NCBI GenBank assembly: GCA_965279205.1
Contig: OZ257144.1
Location: 3,162,001-3,226,000, forward strand
Origin: UBA7672 sp965279205
GTDB lineage: Bacteria > Pseudomonadota > Alphaproteobacteria > Caulobacterales > Hyphomonadaceae
Direction: 5' to 3'
DNA length: 64,000 nucleotides
The notes under the pieces: generated by a model
What the model saw: the letters and a program-made list of their open reading frames with translations, nothing else
Told to the model about the DNA's origin: nothing
The model's database searches: none
Shown here: piece by piece, positions 46,748 to 55,954 of the stretch
Layout of the letters: every line of letters starts with the position of its first letter
How positions within the stretch are numbered: the stretch's first letter is position 1
Made by a program: the position numbers and the translations under genes

Positions 46748-47635
46748 CTACTGTGCGCTGTCGATCAGCGCGATGGCGGCGTCGATCTGCTTGGCGCCGG
46801 CGCAGGTTCCGCCGCATTTCTGCTGGCTCTGAACCAGGCTGGCGCGCAGGTCAGCGGCAGCCTGTGCATTGCCGAGCTTCTTCTCGATGGCGCCGAGACG
46901 GCCTTTCGCATCGACGACACCGGGCTGCAGCCTGAGCGTGGCTTCGAACGAAATCTTGGCGTCGCCGAAGTTGCCGAGGGCCTGTTGCGCCTGGCCGCGC
47001 ATATAGGCTGCCTCCCAGTCGTCCGGCTTCTGCGCCAGCACGTCGCCGAAGGCAGAATCGGCTTCAGCGTACTTTTTCGCATTGAGCGCATCGATGCCCT
47101 GGTTGAAGCGCGTTGCGGCGCTGGTCGCGGACTTGGCGCTGTCGATCACGGTGATGGCCGCGTCGATGGCGGCGGATTGCGGACATGTCCCGGCGCATTT
47201 CGCCTTAAGGCCGGTGAGGACGCCGCGGTGCCTTGCAGCGTCGCCAGCATTGCCCTGCCTGGCCTCGACCCAGCCGAGACGGCCGATCGCTTCGGCGAGA
47301 TCAGGCTTTTCGGAGACGGCGCGAGAGAGATAGCGTTTCGCCTCGGCGAGATCGTTGAGGCCGATCTGGGCGACACCCATCATGAAGTTGGTAGCGGGAT
47401 CACCTTCGCGGCGGGCGAGCACGTCGCGCAGCAGCGGCACGGCGCGGACATAGTCCTTCTTCTGGATGTATTCGACGGCCTGATTGTAGAGCGAGGTCGG
47501 ATCGATCGTCTCGGTGGTGGCGAGCTCCTTGCTGCCGCCGCCGGTGAGGCGGCCGTCGGACAGCTGGGCCGAAGCCGGCAGGACGGCGATGGCGAGGATG
47601 GCTGCGGAACAGGCCGCTGTGACGATCCGATTCAT
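46748..47635 (-). CDS. Periplasmic TPR protein with an internal duplication
   Basis: A 295-residue exported protein with a signal peptide ending ASAQ, then TPR-like helical hairpins (NQAVEYIQKKDYVRAVPLL; FNQGIDALNAKKYAEADSAF). The protein is a tandem of two similar halves, each ending in a CxxxC motif and a conserved helix: C147-AGTC then AAIDAAITVIDSA, and C274-GGTC then KQIDAAIALIDSA. The cysteines may form disulfides. Probably a scaffold in the envelope. GGAG precedes the ATG. Confidence 0.85.
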   Translation of the reverse strand: MNRIVTAACSAAILAIAVLPASAQLSDGRLTGGGSKELATTETIDPTSLYNQAVEYIQKKDYVRAVPLLRDVLARREGDPATNFMMGVAQIGLNDLAEAKRYLSRAVSEKPDLAEAIGRLGWVEARQGNAGDAARHRGVLTGLKAKCAGTCPQSAAIDAAITVIDSAKSATSAATRFNQGIDALNAKKYAEADSAFGDVLAQKPDDWEAAYMRGQAQQALGNFGDAKISFEATLRLQPGVVDAKGRLGAIEKKLGNAQAAADLRASLVQSQQKCGGTCAGAKQIDAAIALIDSAQ

Positions 47636-47804
47636 GTGGTGCTCCTGTCTGGCGGTCCGTGCTCCCGGGCCTCTTCTGGTTCAACGGCGTTTGCCGCAGC
47701 GTCCGTCGCTATAGCGCGCGGGAACGGACGGCTCGACCTGCAAAATGCAGGCGCGCCAGTCGTCTGAGGCCAGTCACCGGAAAGTCGGCGAAAAATTCGC
47801 GCTA

Positions 47805-48329
47805 TTAGAACTGGATGATGCCGGAGACGCCCAGCGAGTCGATCTCGCCATCATCGGGTTCGTAGCGTGTGTATTCCAGGCGCAGCTTCGCGAACGCCAC
47901 GCTGAACTGCACGCCGCCGCCATAGGCGAGACCGGAACCGTCCTCGCTTGCGGCAAGGCTACCGGCGCTGGCGTCGACGGACAGATTGGCATAGCCGATG
48001 CGGCCGAACACGTCGGCGACCAGCGGGATCGGCAGATAGCCAACCGCAAAGACGCCTGCCTCGCTATCGAGGCCGACATCCACGTTCGTGCCGAGGATGT
48101 TGAAGCTTTCGTCCTGGACGCCGATCGAGAACTCGCCCTCGACGCCGAAGAGCGGGTTGTACTTGTAGCCTACCCTGCCGATGACGGCGCCGAGGTCAGC
48201 ATCGCCTGCAGCGGTCTCGGCTTGGAACACGGTGTAGCCAGCGCCGAAATAGAGCTGGGCGGAAGCCGCAGGCGCAAGCATCGCCGCGGCGGCGCCACCA
48301 ATGGCGGCGGTCAGAAGAGTCCGTTTCAT
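47805..48329 (-). CDS. Small outer-membrane beta-barrel protein
   Basis: A 174-residue protein with a signal peptide (ending PAASAQ) and a barrel made of alternating strands such as LYFGAGYTVF, GVEGEFSIGV, LRLEYTRYE, ending GIIQF with a terminal phenylalanine. Size and strands match eight-strand OmpA/OmpX-like barrels. Probable role is structural; no ligand is suggested. Confidence 0.85.
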   Translation of the reverse strand: MKRTLLTAAIGGAAAAMLAPAASAQLYFGAGYTVFQAETAAGDADLGAVIGRVGYKYNPLFGVEGEFSIGVQDESFNILGTNVDVGLDSEAGVFAVGYLPIPLVADVFGRIGYANLSVDASAGSLAASEDGSGLAYGGGVQFSVAFAKLRLEYTRYEPDDGEIDSLGVSGIIQF

Positions 48330-48430
48330 GCCACATCCCCAACGTCACGCCGCGGATCGCGGCAGGGACGAGTCTAGCCGCGATGGCTGACCCGGCAAGC
48401 TGCTCAGCGGTGCAAACGGCCTCTGGTGGA

Positions 48431-49684
48431 TTACTTCGGCGCCATGCGCGCGCGGGCCTTGGTCAGGACGTCGGTGATCGCCGTGATAACGGCCTGCGGC
48501 TGGTCGGCCTGGATGTAGTGGCCGGAGTCGGGAACGATGCGGTGCTCGCCTGCCGTCGAGAGCGCGGTCATTTCGAGATGAAGGTCGGTCCAGACCTTCT
48601 TCATCGCGGCGCGGTCCTTGTCGTTGAACTCGGGCGGCATGCCTTTGACGTAGTCGCCGCGCGTCAGGACGATCAGCGGCATGTCGCCATAGGAGCGGCG
48701 GGACTCGGTCAGCTGCTCCGTGCTGGCGCCGTCCATGGAGTCGACTTCGGAGAGATAGCCTTCGATCGTGTCAGCATCGTTCCACTGGCAGTCCTTCACC
48801 AGCGGATCGCTGTGTGGCACCAGATGGGCCCGCATCTTTTCGACGCAGCCAAACGATTTCTGCTTGTCCTGGGTGGCGTTGATGATGGCGGGGAGTTTCG
48901 GGATGGCGGCGGCGAAGCGCGCCGCCTGCCCGTCTCCGGACGGATCGACCAGAACCATTCCGGCCGTCTTGTCGAAGCGCGTGTTGGCGAACTGGCGGAC
49001 GTGATAGCTGCCGAGCGAGTGTCCGACGAGAATGTAGGGACCAGCGATCTTTGCGGCGGTCAGCATGCCGTCAATGTCGTTGGCGACAGCGGCAGTGTCG
49101 CGTGGCGGTGGCGCGGGATCGCTGAGACCGAAGGCGGCGCGATCATAGGTGCAGGCCTGGGTCGTCTTGGCGATTTCCTCCTGTACGCCTTTCCAGCGCG
49201 TGTGATCGCCGCCGGCGCCGGAATCGAAGATGACCGCGGGCGCGCCCGCGCCCTGGCAATCAAGATAGATCTGGCGGCCATCGGCGAGCGTGGCGAAGTG
49301 TTTGGCGTCGGCTTCCGGCGCCTTGCCGGGGTTGAGCGCCAGTGGAAGCACAGTTCCGTTCTCGGACCAGTCGCCGAGCCAGCCCTCGCCTGATTTCGCG
49401 GCTGAATAAGACGCATCGAGTGCAGGGATGATGAAGGCGAGCTTGTCTTCCGCCTCGACGATGTTGCGGATCGCGTGGGCCTCGCCATTGGCCAGCACGA
49501 CGCGGCCAGCCCTGCCCACAGGCGTGTCGTGAAGGTTGAGCGCCGCGATGTCCATGCCGGTTGGCGTGCCGGGGGCAACATACCAGCCCTTGTCGATCTG
49601 CGGCGCGGGCGCGGCGGGGGCGCCTGCCTGACCGCAGGCGGTTGCGAGGGCAAAACCAGCCGCTATGGCCACAAGGCGCTTCAT
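48431..49684 (-). CDS. Alpha/beta-hydrolase lipoprotein
   Basis: A 417-residue protein with a lipobox (ATAC) near residue 17. A roughly 100-residue N-terminal region of unknown role precedes a hydrolase domain: CTYDRAAFGLSDP, the nucleophile VGHSLGSYHVR, and the C-terminal histidine in VPDSGHYIQADQP. Substrate unknown. The start is the ATG at 49684, since the upstream extension lacks a lipoprotein signal. Confidence 0.85.
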   Translation of the reverse strand: MKRLVAIAAGFALATACGQAGAPAAPAPQIDKGWYVAPGTPTGMDIAALNLHDTPVGRAGRVVLANGEAHAIRNIVEAEDKLAFIIPALDASYSAAKSGEGWLGDWSENGTVLPLALNPGKAPEADAKHFATLADGRQIYLDCQGAGAPAVIFDSGAGGDHTRWKGVQEEIAKTTQACTYDRAAFGLSDPAPPPRDTAAVANDIDGMLTAAKIAGPYILVGHSLGSYHVRQFANTRFDKTAGMVLVDPSGDGQAARFAAAIPKLPAIINATQDKQKSFGCVEKMRAHLVPHSDPLVKDCQWNDADTIEGYLSEVDSMDGASTEQLTESRRSYGDMPLIVLTRGDYVKGMPPEFNDKDRAAMKKVWTDLHLEMTALSTAGEHRIVPDSGHYIQADQPQAVITAITDVLTKARARMAPK

Positions 49685-49794
49685 GTTTCGTCCCCGGCTG
49701 ATGTTCACTGCTGACAATGCATGGGTTGCAGCCGCCCGCAAATGCCGCGCGCGAATGTTTGAACCTTGGCGCGGGCTCGCTTACCTATGCGGGC

Positions 49795-51882
49795 ATGGAG
49801 TCGCCAGAACCCCCTGAAGATGTGGACCTGCCGCCGGAGGAGCTCCCCGAGGAGATTTCTTCGCCGGAAGCGCCTGACCTGCCGCCGGGCGCCGTGCTGA
49901 AGGGGCCGGACGTCATCAAGGACAATCTGAAACGCCTGCCTGCCCGGCCGGGCGTCTATCGCATGTTCGGCGAAGGGGCAGAGCTGCTCTATGTCGGCAA
50001 GGCGCGCAACCTGAAGGCGCGGGTCGGCAGCTATGCCAAGATCGGCGGCCAGACCCAGCGTATCGCGCGCATGATCTCGCTGACTCGGTCGATGGAGTTC
50101 GTGGTCACCGCGACCGAGACCGAAGCGCTGCTGCTGGAAGCGAACCTGATCAAGCGGCTGAAGCCGCGTTTCAACATCATCCTGCGCGATGACAAATCCT
50201 TCCCGCACATTCTCATTCGCGAGGACCATGAAGCGCCACAGGCGCTGAAGCATCGTGGCGCCAAGAAGATACAGGGGCAGTATTTCGGCCCGTTCGCCTC
50301 GGCAGGCGCGGTCGATGCGACGCTGGATACGCTGCAGAAAGTGTTCCTGCTGCGCACCTGCACCGACAACATCTACGCCACGCGCTCGCGGCCGTGCATG
50401 CTGCACCAGATGGGAAGGTGCTCAGCACCGTGCGTGAAGCTGATCTCGCTGGACGAGTATCGCGACCTCGTGCGTGAGGCCGAGCGTTTCCTCAATGGCG
50501 ACGCTGAGACGCTACAGGAACAGCTAGCGCAGCAGATGGAGCGCGCGGCCGAGGCGACGGACTATGAGCGCGCAGCGCGGCTGCGCGATCGCATCCGTGC
50601 GCTGGCGGCTGTGCGACAAAGCCAGAGCGTAAACCCGGAAGGGCTGGTTGAGGCCGACGTGTTCGCGATCCACTGCGAGGCGGGTCAATCGGCCGTGCAG
50701 GCGTTCTTCTTCCGCGCCGGCCAGAACTGGGGCGCGACAGTCTGGTATCCGAAGCACGATCGCGAAGAGACGCCAGAACAGATTCTCGCGGCCTTCCTGG
50801 CGCAGTTCTACGACGAGCGTCCGACGCCGAAGATGATCCTGCTGAGCCACGACATCGACGAGATCGAGCTGATCACCGAAGCGCTGGAGTTGAAGGCCGG
50901 ACACAAGGTAGAGATCCGCACGCCCCAGCGCGGCGAGAAGCGCGAGATCGTCGGACAGGCGCTTCTGAACGCGCGCGAGGCGCTGGGGCGCCGGCTGGCG
51001 GAGACGCAGAGCCAGGAGAAGATCCTCACGGCCGTGCAGAAAGTGTTCGAACTGCCCGAGCCGCCCAAGCGCATCGAGGTCTACGACAACTCGCACATCA
51101 TGGGCACGAACATGGTAGGCGGTATGATCGTGGCGGGGCCCGAGGGCTGGGAGAAGAACTCGTATCGCAAGTTCAACATCAAGGACGAGGATATCGAGCC
51201 AGGCGACGACTATGGCATGATGCGCGAAGTGATGCACCGCCGGTTTGGCCGGTTGAAGAAGGAGCAGGAAGAACTCGACGCTCTCTATCAGACGGAAGCG
51301 ACCGGCGCAGGTCCGGCAACTTCTGCGAGTGCCGATATTGCCTCCCCCTCCGTCTCGCCCGCGAGTGCGGGCGATCCACCTCCCCCAGTCCTTCGGACTG
51401 AGGGAGGCAAGCGGCGGCCGGACGCCTGGCCGGATCTCGTGCTGATCGATGGCGGACTTGGTCAGCTTTCCGCAGTTCGTGAGGCGATTGCGCAGGTGGG
51501 CTTTGCCGAAGGCGAGTTGACCCTTGTCGCCATCGCGAAGGGACCGGACCGTAATGCGGGGCGCGAGCAGTTCTTCCGGCCCAACCGCCCGCCCTTCATG
51601 CTGCCGCCGAACGACCCGGCGCTCTACTATCTCCAACGCCTGCGCGACGAGGCGCACCGCTGGGCGATCGGCGCACACCGGGCGAAGCGGTCTGCCGCGA
51701 TGACGGGGCAAAATCCGCTCGACGAAATTTCCGGCATTGGCGTGCGCCGGAAGAAGGCCCTGCTCCACCGCTTTGGCTCGGCCAAGGGCGTCTCAAACGC
51801 GACAGCGGCGGACCTGCAGACCGTCGAAGGCGTCAACGCTGCGCTGGCGCAGCGGATCTATGACCACTTCCATGGCGGGTAG
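49795..51882 (+). CDS. uvrC: UvrABC excinuclease subunit C, carrying a repeat-derived insert
   Basis: A 695-residue repair nuclease subunit that makes the two incisions at DNA lesions. In order: an acidic N-terminal extension (about 1-40), the GIY-YIG domain with GVYRMF and LYVGKARNLKARV, the Cys-rich RPCMLHQMGRCSAPC, a UvrB-binding UVR helix (YERAARLRDRI), the UvrC/RNase H core (YDNSHIMGTNMVGGM; LVLIDGGLGQLSA), and a C-terminal (HhH)2 domain. About 23 residues near 515-538 are encoded by a palindromic repeat inserted in frame in the linker before the RNase H motif. Confidence 0.95.
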   Translation: MESPEPPEDVDLPPEELPEEISSPEAPDLPPGAVLKGPDVIKDNLKRLPARPGVYRMFGEGAELLYVGKARNLKARVGSYAKIGGQTQRIARMISLTRSMEFVVTATETEALLLEANLIKRLKPRFNIILRDDKSFPHILIREDHEAPQALKHRGAKKIQGQYFGPFASAGAVDATLDTLQKVFLLRTCTDNIYATRSRPCMLHQMGRCSAPCVKLISLDEYRDLVREAERFLNGDAETLQEQLAQQMERAAEATDYERAARLRDRIRALAAVRQSQSVNPEGLVEADVFAIHCEAGQSAVQAFFFRAGQNWGATVWYPKHDREETPEQILAAFLAQFYDERPTPKMILLSHDIDEIELITEALELKAGHKVEIRTPQRGEKREIVGQALLNAREALGRRLAETQSQEKILTAVQKVFELPEPPKRIEVYDNSHIMGTNMVGGMIVAGPEGWEKNSYRKFNIKDEDIEPGDDYGMMREVMHRRFGRLKKEQEELDALYQTEATGAGPATSASADIASPSVSPASAGDPPPPVLRTEGGKRRPDAWPDLVLIDGGLGQLSAVREAIAQVGFAEGELTLVAIAKGPDRNAGREQFFRPNRPPFMLPPNDPALYYLQRLRDEAHRWAIGAHRAKRSAAMTGQNPLDEISGIGVRRKKALLHRFGSAKGVSNATAADLQTVEGVNAALAQRIYDHFHGG
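51340..51408. repeat. In-frame palindromic element inside uvrC
   Basis: Outer GCCTCCC (51340-51346) can pair with GGGAGGC (51402-51408). Inside are two hairpins: TCGCCCGC/GCGGGCGA around GAGT (51355-51374), and CCTCCC-CAGTCC/GGACTG-GGGAGG around TTC (51379-51407). It is read as a low-complexity peptide rich in Pro, Ser and Ala. The structure resembles palindromic mini-elements inserted into genes, such as the Rickettsia palindromic elements. Confidence 0.65.
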
Positions 51883-51891
51883 ATCGGGCGG

Positions 51892-52554
51892 CTAGGCGAC
51901 GCCTGCCTCGCGTATGTCGGCGATCACATGCCGGTTCAGGCGGCGCTTCACTTCCGCGAACGCCTTGAAGTCGAGCTTCTTGAGCCGTGCAATCTCTGCA
52001 TCCACGGCGGGGCCGATGTCGCCGGACGGTAGCACGTAGTCGAGATATCCCGCCGCGACCGACTCTTTTGGTCCGTACATGCGCGCGGTGTGAACCGCGA
52101 TCTGCGCGGGAACCACCAGGCGACGGCGAGCCACTGCCAGCGCCCATTCCGGCAACACCATGCCGATCGCCGTCTCATTGAGGCCGATGCGGAAATCGCC
52201 TTCGATGCCGAACCGTACATCCGCGCACAACATGAAGAAGGCGCCAGCGGGATAGGCGTGACCAGTGCACACCGTCACCACTGGCATTGGGAAAGAAAGA
52301 ATACGCACCAGCGTCTCGATTTCCGCCGTGATCATCGCCAGCGACGCTTCGGGACCGAGCTTGAATGTCTTGAGATCGAACCCCGCCGAGAATATTCACT
52401 GCCTGCCCTCGATCACTGTGATCGCGTTTGCCGCCTCGACCTGGTCCAGAGCGGACAGCACGCCATCGAGCATCTTTTTCGACAGGGCATTTGCCTTGCC
52501 GTCATCCATCCTGATGCGGCCGACGCCGTCATTGATCTCGACCGTAACGCTCAT
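51892..52554 (-). pseudogene. Crotonase / enoyl-CoA hydratase-family gene with an internal TGA
   Basis: A complete crotonase frame of 221 codons interrupted by one in-frame TGA at 52396-52398. Upstream it reads VTVEINDGVGRIRM...ITVIEGRQ, and directly after the TGA it resumes in the same frame with IFSAGFDLKTFKLG, where a Gly (GGA) is normally found. Later parts include CTGHAYPAGAFFMLCADVRF and IGMVLPEW. A single G-to-T change on the coding strand explains the break. GGGAG precedes the ATG. It is a recent pseudogene or a sequence error; the former function was acyl-CoA hydration or isomerisation. Confidence 0.85.
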
Positions 52555-52657
52555 CCAGCTCTCCCGTCCCGTATGACATGTTCTCCGCACCATGAGCCAA
52601 ACCCGGCGCTCGCGAAAGCGCCCTTGCCTGGAACCGGGCGCAGGTGTCCAAGGCCGC

Positions 52658-53194
52658 ATGGCCAACTTCTCATCCGATCGCCGAAAGGTAGAGCTGGTTC
52701 CACACGACCCGACGTGGGCCGTACAGGCCGCAGCGGAAGCCGAGCGACTATCCGAGGCCATCGGCGAGACGCTGATCCGCATCGAGCATGTCGGCTCGAC
52801 GTCCATACTGGGCATTGTCGCCAAGCCGACGATCGACCTGATGCCGATCGTGAGAAGTCTTGCTGAGCTGGACACACGGCAGGCGGCTGTCGAGGCGCTT
52901 GGCTATGTGTGGAGGGGCGAGTTCGGTATTCCCGGCCGCCGCTACTGCATCCGGGAGCAGCAGGACCGCCGCCTGTTCCATGTGCATTGCCATCAGGTCG
53001 ATCATTCCGAGATCGCCCGCACGCTCGATTTCCGCGACTACCTGCGCGCCCATCCCGAGGAGGCGCATGCATACGAAGCGCTGAAGCACACGGCGGCAGC
53101 CGCGCACCCGGCCGACACGCTGGCCTACAGCAATGCCAAATCCGACTGGATCCGGGCCTGTATCGATCGGGCGACCGCCTGGAAGGCGCGCTAG
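52658..53194 (+). CDS. GrpB-family (UPF0157) nucleotidyltransferase-like protein
   Basis: A 178-residue protein of the GrpB family, part of the nucleotidyltransferase superfamily. Visible motifs are VELVPHDPTW at the start, IEHVGSTSILGIVAKPTIDLMP (GS..D-like metal site) and AYSNAKSDWI near the C-terminus. The start is uncertain; an in-frame ATG 66 bases upstream gives a basic extension. Role unknown; related proteins link to coenzyme A or nucleotide transfer. Confidence 0.85.
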   Translation: MANFSSDRRKVELVPHDPTWAVQAAAEAERLSEAIGETLIRIEHVGSTSILGIVAKPTIDLMPIVRSLAELDTRQAAVEALGYVWRGEFGIPGRRYCIREQQDRRLFHVHCHQVDHSEIARTLDFRDYLRAHPEEAHAYEALKHTAAAAHPADTLAYSNAKSDWIRACIDRATAWKAR

Positions 53195-53874
53195 CGATAA
53201 CGCGCCGCTTTTCGAAAGACGCCGAGAGAGCCGCTTGCATCTGATTCAAGGCCGAACCGGTTTTGCATCGCGACAGCGTCCGGAGTGGACAAGCCTGCTC
53301 TGCGCAAGCACCACAGGACCTGCGCCAGCGTTTCGTTGTCTTCGACTGCGGGAAAGTTCCAGGAGGTTCCGTCAGTCCGCAACAGGCGGAGCGCGGTGAA
53401 ATATCCCATCTCCAGTTCCTTGAAGGCGGTATAGGGCTGAAACTGGGCAAGACGCCCCCAGCGATAGATATAGAAACCGTTGGTGCGGAAGTGCACGCGG
53501 TAGCGGAAATAGGCGAGTGACATTACGACGGACAGAGTCAGGGCCGTCGCGGGAAACCAGACCATAGCGCCTCGGCGTTCGGCTGGCGCGTTCGGAAGAG
53601 CCACAAGCCAGAGAGCCGCCGCGAGGAACGCGGCATAGAAGGCAAGCACGAGCCATTGGCGATGTGGCCGGATCTCGGCGTGCCGGTAGGGAAATCGCCG
53701 CTCGACCAATGCGTCGACCAGCATGCCGAACCAGTCGTTTCCTGCCCGCTGCCTCATGCGCCCCACGAAAGGCTGGAACCAAGCGGAGCTTGCGATATCC
53801 GGCAATCCATCCGCGCCATTTTCTCGACCCTGCCAATCGCTGCTTATCAATGTTTTACGCCCCTTGCGCCACAT
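53191..53874 (-). CDS. Membrane protein of unknown function with a PH-like C-terminal part
   Basis: A 227-residue protein with a basic, soluble N-terminus, two membrane helices (about 75-92 and 105-125), and a C-terminal beta-rich region (VHFRTNGFYIYRWGRLAQF ...) that resembles bacterial PH-like domains. It overlaps the end of the convergent grpB-like gene by 4 bp. No known family was recognised with confidence. Confidence 0.65.
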   Translation of the reverse strand: MWRKGRKTLISSDWQGRENGADGLPDIASSAWFQPFVGRMRQRAGNDWFGMLVDALVERRFPYRHAEIRPHRQWLVLAFYAAFLAAALWLVALPNAPAERRGAMVWFPATALTLSVVMSLAYFRYRVHFRTNGFYIYRWGRLAQFQPYTAFKELEMGYFTALRLLRTDGTSWNFPAVEDNETLAQVLWCLRRAGLSTPDAVAMQNRFGLESDASGSLGVFRKAARYR

Positions 53875-53962
53875 TACCGCCCTGCCACATTCAGGGCCTA
53901 TTCATGGGCGATCCACGACTCATCGAGGGTTCGATCCACTGTTTTTCGAGTCGGGGAAGTTG

Positions 53963-54538
53963 ATGCTCCGTCGTGTGTCGTTTGCGCTGGCCGCCGTGGT
54001 TGCGTTTGCGCAGCCTGTCGTGGCGCAGAGCGCGCCAAGCTCTTCGGGCGGCTACAGCATGCTGGTCGACTTCACGCACAACTTCATGACCGTGCAGGCG
54101 CAGTACAGCGCCAATATCGTTTCCGACACGCTGGCGGCGGCCATGCAGCGGTCGCGTGACGTGGTGCGGGCGAATTCGAAGCCGATCCCCGAGGAAGTGA
54201 AGAAGGAGCTGATCCCGTTCTATCCGGAAGAGCTTCTCAAGAATGTCCGCTACGCGATCGGCGACACCAGCCCGTCGGGCATTGCCGGCTTTGCGATCCG
54301 CAACGGCAATGCGGCGGCAGTCACTTTGATCGATACCATCGTGTTCAAGGACGAGAGCTATGTCGGCAGCCTTGGCCTGTGGGCGCATGAGCTGCATCAC
54401 GTTCAGCAATACAATGACTGGGGACTGAGCGGCTTTGCGGCGCGCTATGCGTTCGGCTGGGCCGAGGTGGAGGCGGAAGCGAGTGCGCGCGCCAAGTCCT
54501 TCGTGTCCTGGTACCGCGAACGCAAGGGCCTGAACTAG
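53963..54538 (+). CDS. Exported DUF4157-like protein with an HExxH motif
   Basis: A 191-residue protein with a signal peptide (ending VVAQ). Near the C-terminus it has WAHELHHVQQYNDWG, an HExxH metal-binding motif (H142-E143...H146) of the kind seen in DUF4157, followed by a conserved acidic helix EVEAEASARAKSF that could supply the third ligand. GGGGAAG precedes the ATG at 53963. A zinc peptidase in the periplasm is likely; substrate unknown. Confidence 0.78.
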   Translation: MLRRVSFALAAVVAFAQPVVAQSAPSSSGGYSMLVDFTHNFMTVQAQYSANIVSDTLAAAMQRSRDVVRANSKPIPEEVKKELIPFYPEELLKNVRYAIGDTSPSGIAGFAIRNGNAAAVTLIDTIVFKDESYVGSLGLWAHELHHVQQYNDWGLSGFAARYAFGWAEVEAEASARAKSFVSWYRERKGLN

Positions 54539-54598
54539 TCTTTCCATCGCCAGTGAATTGCACGATGCTCCGGCCCGCTTCCGGAGAAAGTGTTGTTC

Positions 54599-55639
54599 AT
54601 GAGCCTGGCTGAAGACGTTATCGACCCCGCGCTGTCGATCATCGATCCGCACCACCATCTGTGGGACCGCCGGCCGGTGATGCACCTGATCCCGGCGCCG
54701 GTGCATCCGTTCGAACACATCAGCTATCGCAAGGGCCACTACCTGCTCGACCAGCTGCTGGAGGATACGGGTTCGGGCCACAACATCGTGGCGACCGTGT
54801 TCCTCGAATGCCGGTCGATGTATCGCGCCGAAGGGCCGGATCATCTGAAGTCCGTGGGCGAGACGGAGTTCGTCAACGGCGTTGCGGCGATGGCCGCGAG
54901 CGGCCTCTACGGTAAAACCAAGGCCTGCGCAGGCATTGTGAGCGCGGCGGAGCTGCTGCTTGGCGCGAAGGTCGGCGAGACGCTTGATGCCCACATGGCG
55001 CGGGGTGGACAACGGTTCAAAGGTATCAGGCGTTCGACATCGTACGACGCTGATCTCGGTGTGCTGGGGCCGCTGAACCGCAATCCGGCAGGCGTCATGA
55101 TGGAGCCGAAATTCCGCGAGGGGTTTGCGGAGCTGGGCAAGCGCGGGCTGTCGTTCGACGCCTGGCTGCTGGAGCCGCAGCTGCCGGAGCTGATCGACCT
55201 GGCGCGGCAGTTCCCGGATACGCCGATCATGCTGGACCATGTCGGCACGCCGCTGGGGATTGCGGGTTATCAGGGCAAGCTGCCGGAGCGCTTCCCGATC
55301 TGGCGCGAGAACATCCGCACGCTGGCGAAATGCGAGAACGTGTTCGTGAAGCTGGGCGGGCTCGCCATGCCATTCTGCAACTTCCCGTCGACGCTGTCGG
55401 AACCGAGGGCGCCATCGACGCAGCTGGCGAAGGAGTGGGGTCCGTACATCGAGACCTGCATCGAGGCCTTTGGGCCGAAGCGCGGCATGTTCGAAAGCAA
55501 CTTCCCGGTCGATGAAGTCAGCAGCGACTATCGCACGCTGTGGAATGCGCTGAAGCTGGTCGCCAGGGGCGCGACGTTGGCCGAGAAGCACGAGCTGTTC
55601 TTCGGGACAGCGAACCGGTTTTATCGGCTGGGGTTGTAG
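54599..55639 (+). CDS. Amidohydrolase-family protein (PF04909)
   Basis: A 346-residue metal hydrolase. The metal-binding opening IIDPHHHLWDRRP, the strand FKGIRRS, MLDHVGTPLG, and the closing FESNFPVDEVSSDYRTLW match the amidohydrolase_2 family, which includes decarboxylases and lactonases. The ATG at 54599 lies 12 bases after GGAG; GTG at 54590 or TTG at 54593 are alternatives. A role in aromatic or lactone breakdown is possible but not shown. Confidence 0.88.
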   Translation: MSLAEDVIDPALSIIDPHHHLWDRRPVMHLIPAPVHPFEHISYRKGHYLLDQLLEDTGSGHNIVATVFLECRSMYRAEGPDHLKSVGETEFVNGVAAMAASGLYGKTKACAGIVSAAELLLGAKVGETLDAHMARGGQRFKGIRRSTSYDADLGVLGPLNRNPAGVMMEPKFREGFAELGKRGLSFDAWLLEPQLPELIDLARQFPDTPIMLDHVGTPLGIAGYQGKLPERFPIWRENIRTLAKCENVFVKLGGLAMPFCNFPSTLSEPRAPSTQLAKEWGPYIETCIEAFGPKRGMFESNFPVDEVSSDYRTLWNALKLVARGATLAEKHELFFGTANRFYRLGL

Positions 55640-55870
55640 GTGGAGCCCTACGTCCCGCCTCCGCTAAGGGAGGGATATCTGCGCAGGTTCGCAACGTACC
55701 TGGCAATGTTCCTCATCGCGATTGCGATCGGATTCAGCGTTCAGATCTGGCAGGCTGGATCGGCTACGGCGTTCTCCGAGGACAATTTGTGGATGATGGC
55801 GCGTGTGGTCGCGGGAGTGGTTGTCTTGTCCGCGCTGTTTGCCTGCCTGCGAAACACCAAAGCCGAATAG
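55640..55870 (+). CDS. Small membrane protein of unknown function
   Basis: A 76-residue protein starting with GTG directly after the amidohydrolase stop, so it is translationally coupled. It has two membrane helices (TYLAMFLIAIAIGFSVQI and MMARVVAGVVVLSALFA) and a basic N-terminus. No family recognised. Coding potential is moderate. Confidence 0.5.
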   Translation: MEPYVPPPLREGYLRRFATYLAMFLIAIAIGFSVQIWQAGSATAFSEDNLWMMARVVAGVVVLSALFACLRNTKAE

Positions 55871-55954
55871 GCATCGACAAAGCGCACCACTTCCCTTCCC
55901 CGAAACTCGGGTCCATCCTGTCCCGATCCGGCGCAAGACCGGCGGGAGATGGTG

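Noticed and set aside
52396..52398. TGA read as selenocysteine or another amino acid
   Set aside because: Gly is expected at this position, many genes in the window end in TGA, and no SECIS-like hairpin directly follows, so a nonsense change is simpler.
53891..55591. A 566-codon open frame on the minus strand
   Set aside because: It is antisense to the HExxH protein and amidohydrolase genes, which carry clear motifs; no ribosome site or family similarity.
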